DNA of 10,145 nt from Euperipatoides rowelli (Eukaryota; Onychophora; Udeonychophora; Euonychophora; Peripatopsidae): assembly GCA_003024985.2 (NCBI GenBank), contig PXIH01S0013583.1. One strand, given 5' to 3'. The notes under the pieces are model-generated. The model was given only the letters and a program-made list of their open reading frames with translations, made no database searches and was not told where the DNA came from. This document shows, one piece after another, positions 8,460 to 10,145 of this stretch. The position numbers were made by a program, and so were the translations under genes. Numbering within the stretch: the stretch's first letter is position 1; every line of letters begins with the position of its first letter.

Positions 8460-8559
8460 CTATATCGTCTGCTTCTTCTACAATAGTTACATGTTCTGGA
8501 ATAACTTCCTGGTCTTGATCTTCACTCATACTTGGTGACACCTTTAAATACATACATCA
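8460..8559 (-). CDS. CARF: CARF exon with start codon (residues 1-23)
   Basis: On the minus strand a long T run ending in ATCTAG gives a strong acceptor just before 8559. The proposed start is the ATG at 8529, giving an acidic N-terminus that opens MSEDQDQEVIPEHVTIVEEA (residues 1-20). The codon directly after the acceptor is TGA in this frame, so coding must start inside this exon and at least one non-coding 5' exon lies upstream. An in-frame ATG at 8553 would add eight residues, but its context is poorer (T at -3 against A at 8529). The donor is TAG|GTCAGT after 8460, phase 1. A second phase-1 donor, G|GTACTT after 8439, would add seven residues. The frame meets TAA shortly after, so the exon must splice. 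I place it by frame and splice fit, not by sequence similarity, because CARF N-termini are poorly conserved. Confidence 0.65.
8522..8557 (-). promoter_or_regulatory. Short upstream ORF overlapping the CARF start
   Basis: If transcription includes the exon from 8559, the first ATG is at 8557 and opens an 11-residue frame (MYVFKGVTKYE) that stops at 8522. It overlaps the proposed main start at 8529 by eight bases in another frame. An in-frame ATG lies at 8553. Such a layout can reduce translation of the main frame, but the 5' end of the mRNA is unknown and the uORF context is weak. Confidence 0.3.
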
Positions 8560-8621
8560 CTAGATAAAAAAAAAACACATAAAGAGATAAACATCAATCC
8601 AATAATGAAGCGGGAAAACTA

Positions 8622-9040
8622 AGCTAGATTAAGTGAATAGGCTATTTATTAATAATAATAATAATTTGCATGAGGAAAGAAAGTTCATGTGGTTGTCCCA
8701 GACCGGAAGTCGCAATATTTGATAAACCCATGTGAATCCATGCATCGATTTTTGTGATTATATATGCCCACATGTGCATGAGACAGGATGATAGCATGTT
8801 CCGCTGTGATCAACATGAGGTGCATCCCCAACTCAAGATCGCCAGTTAAGACCATGTTTATCAGGGAAAGAATTGGATGAGTAAGAACGTTTAGTAAGAA
8901 GGTAATAGGAGCAAGTCTTTGTGGGCCATTGCCCGAGTTGTAATATATCTACAGACCGAACCCAAAGAATCTTGATAAGTAAGGTTTCTATCCCTCTTCT
9001 TTTTCCCCAGCTAGATTAAGTAAATATGCTATTTATTAAT
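8622..9040 (-). mobile_element. Short retroposon-like insert between 32 bp direct repeats
   Basis: AGCTAGATTAAGT...GCTATTTATTAAT occurs at 8622-8653 and again at 9009-9040, identical at 30 of 32 positions. Between them is about 355 bases that are clearly less AT-rich than the surroundings. Read on the minus strand the insert starts GGGGAAAAAGAAGAGGG and ends in an (ATT)n stretch that runs into the repeat. A 3' simple-repeat tail plus flanking direct repeats is the pattern of non-LTR or SINE-type retroposition, although 32 bases is long for a target duplication. A GGTTCGG word (complement of about 8955-8961) resembles only the first half of a pol III B box, and no convincing A box was seen. 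No open frame of note. A segmental duplication or an exapted promoter or 5' exon region are alternatives. Confidence 0.5.
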
Positions 9041-10145
9041 TTATAGCAAATTAAATTGAAAATCCGATTCAAGCTAAATTTATTAAAGAAATAATATAGA
9101 AACACAACTTTCTAAATATTAGTCTTTAGAAAAAGCAAAAATACTTTACATTTATAAAAACACCCTTATCTTCTCATTTCCAATAGCATAATATTCATCA
9201 TTGGGTTGTTTTCCGAGGCGATTCATGTTCGTGGATCGCCTAAGATTCCTATCTTTAGGCTACCTCTTCTTTTATTACCTTTTTTTCTCTCACAAGAAAG
9301 TAGCAAAAATTGGTTTAGAAAAATTTCAGTGTCAAAATTGAAGACATCAATATAAAATACCATAAAAACAATGCACAGGAGTAATTGAAATTTAATACAG
9401 AAACAATTTGTGTTCATAACACATAGTGTTTCCTAATGAATATATAGGTTCCAAAAAGTTATAATATCCATTTAGAAGTGAAATGAGTGGAAGTGCTTTA
9501 GAGAAGACAATATTTATGTAATTAGACTGTATAGGTGAATTGAGAATATGGCAATAATCTTATGATAAAGAGTCAAGACAATGAAGCAAAGTGAAATGTC
9601 CGATTAGAGTGAATGAGTTGTATATCTCGTTATCTACAGTATTTTATTCATTTATTGTGAAAAGAATAAATAATTTGTTTGAAGTTTAATGATATTCCAA
9701 TCCAATGTTAATTTATATGGAACAGATTACATAGTAATTAATTTTTCTCAACATATGGTAGCCAGAAATGTGTAGTTTCTGATTTTTTTTAATAAAAAAA
9801 ATAAAAAATAAAAAAAAATTTAACTGAGCTACCTGTAGCCTATTGCATAATAAAATTTCCTTTAAAAAAAAAGAGACCTGTAAGGGATAAAAGAAAAACA
9901 GAAATCCTAGCTGACCTAATTACCACATATGGGCATTAAAAATCTGTGCATATTTAAAAGCAAAAAAAAAAACTATTTAAAGAAACAATGCTAGATGAAA
10001 TACCAGAAGATAACAATGATACTAATTCAGAAGAATGGAAGATAAAACAAAACTGAAATGATAAAAATGATTATGCATTCAGTATATTTATATTATCATT
10101 ATCCTCCAGTCAAGCAGGAATGTATGCACATGAAGATCACAAAAA
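9041..10145. other. AT-rich region upstream of CARF, little recognisable
   Basis: This region probably belongs to the 5' non-coding part or first intron of CARF, since the start-codon exon needs an upstream exon, or to intergenic DNA. It includes the micro-ORF at 9152-9226, a foldback AGGCGAT/ATCGCCT (9216-9222 with 9235-9241), and an A/T run mixture at about 9782-9822. The minus-strand open frame at 9223-9417 is Phe/Leu/Ile-rich without any motif and is judged accidental. I see no promoter that can be fixed with confidence. Confidence 0.5.
9152..9226 (-). CDS. Candidate micro-ORF or first coding exon, unrecognised
   Basis: On the minus strand an ATG in good context (GAACATGA, A at -3) opens a 24-residue frame that begins MNRLGKQPNDEYYAIGNEKI and ends at TAA at 9152. 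Its residue mix is protein-like and unlike the Lys/Asn/Phe/Ile noise of the region. An in-frame stop lies upstream. A GT after AGG (AAG ATA AGG|GTGTTT) could act as a phase-0 donor, making it a first exon, but it is weak. It cannot read through the acceptor at 8559 into CARF, because all three phases stop or shift there. I do not recognise the peptide. It may be a small ORF, an exon of a different gene or alternative transcript, or chance. Confidence 0.25.
   Translation of the reverse strand: MNRLGKQPNDEYYAIGNEKIRVFL

Larger units (their letters stand above)
1597..8559 (-). other. CARF: CARF (ALS2CR8-domain) gene model, 5' four exons, 3' end outside window
   Basis: The minus strand carries four exons: 8559-8460, 7960-7697, 3512-3367 and 1786-1597. 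Each acceptor follows a pyrimidine-rich AG and each donor begins GT. Donor and acceptor phases match at every junction (1-1, 1-1, 0-0), and the last exon leaves in phase 1. Coding length is 70+264+146+190 = 670 bases, or 223 complete residues. The 3512-3367 and 1786-1597 exons join in frame across the start of the ALS2CR8 domain, which defines the CARF family. In mammals CARF is a nuclear DNA-binding activator that acts at a calcium-response element of the BDNF gene; the role of invertebrate orthologues is not known to me. The remaining domain and C-terminus must be encoded to the left of base 1. An additional small exon inside the 4.2 kb intron cannot be excluded. Confidence 0.85.

Noticed and set aside
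8651-8664. AATAATAATAATAA microsatellite as an independent feature
   Set aside because: Better explained as the 3' simple-repeat tail of the insert at 8622-9040.
9223-9417. 64-residue open frame, minus strand
   Set aside because: Hydrophobic Phe/Leu/Ile composition could mimic a signal or membrane segment, but it arises from T-rich DNA and has no further support.

Overview
The window is animal nuclear DNA: very AT-rich, full of A/T homopolymer runs, with short exons in long introns, mobile-element relics and two ambiguous N bases typical of a draft assembly. Genome style suggests an invertebrate, perhaps an arthropod, but nothing seen fixes the group. No bacterial, viral or organellar signature was found.

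The one recognisable gene is on the minus strand and is the 5' part of a CARF (calcium-responsive transcription factor, formerly ALS2CR8) orthologue. Four exons can be placed, in transcription order: 8559-8460 (start codon), 7960-7697, 3512-3367 and 1786-1597. The intron phases agree throughout (1, 1, 0, then 1 leaving the window), and the last two exons join in frame to give the conserved start of the ALS2CR8 domain. About 223 residues are encoded here. The rest of the domain and the C-terminal part must lie to the left of base 1.

The introns hold most of the other structure. The 4.2 kb intron (3513-7696) contains a ~957 bp element with imperfect GGGAGAG-type terminal repeats (4475-5431) and a 410 bp hAT-like non-autonomous element with 11 bp perfect CAGTGTCGGTT termini and a near-perfect 8 bp target duplication (6769-7178). 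The 5' intron (7961-8459) has two back-to-back hairpins next to the first coding exon. Upstream of the coding start, 8622-9040 is a ~355 bp less AT-rich insert between 32 bp direct repeats. Read on the minus strand it ends in an (ATT)n tail, like a short retroposon. A 24-residue protein-like micro-ORF lies further upstream (9226-9152).

No tRNA, rRNA, CRISPR array, operon or new enzymatic system was seen. The most useful results are the CARF gene model and the structured repeats around it.
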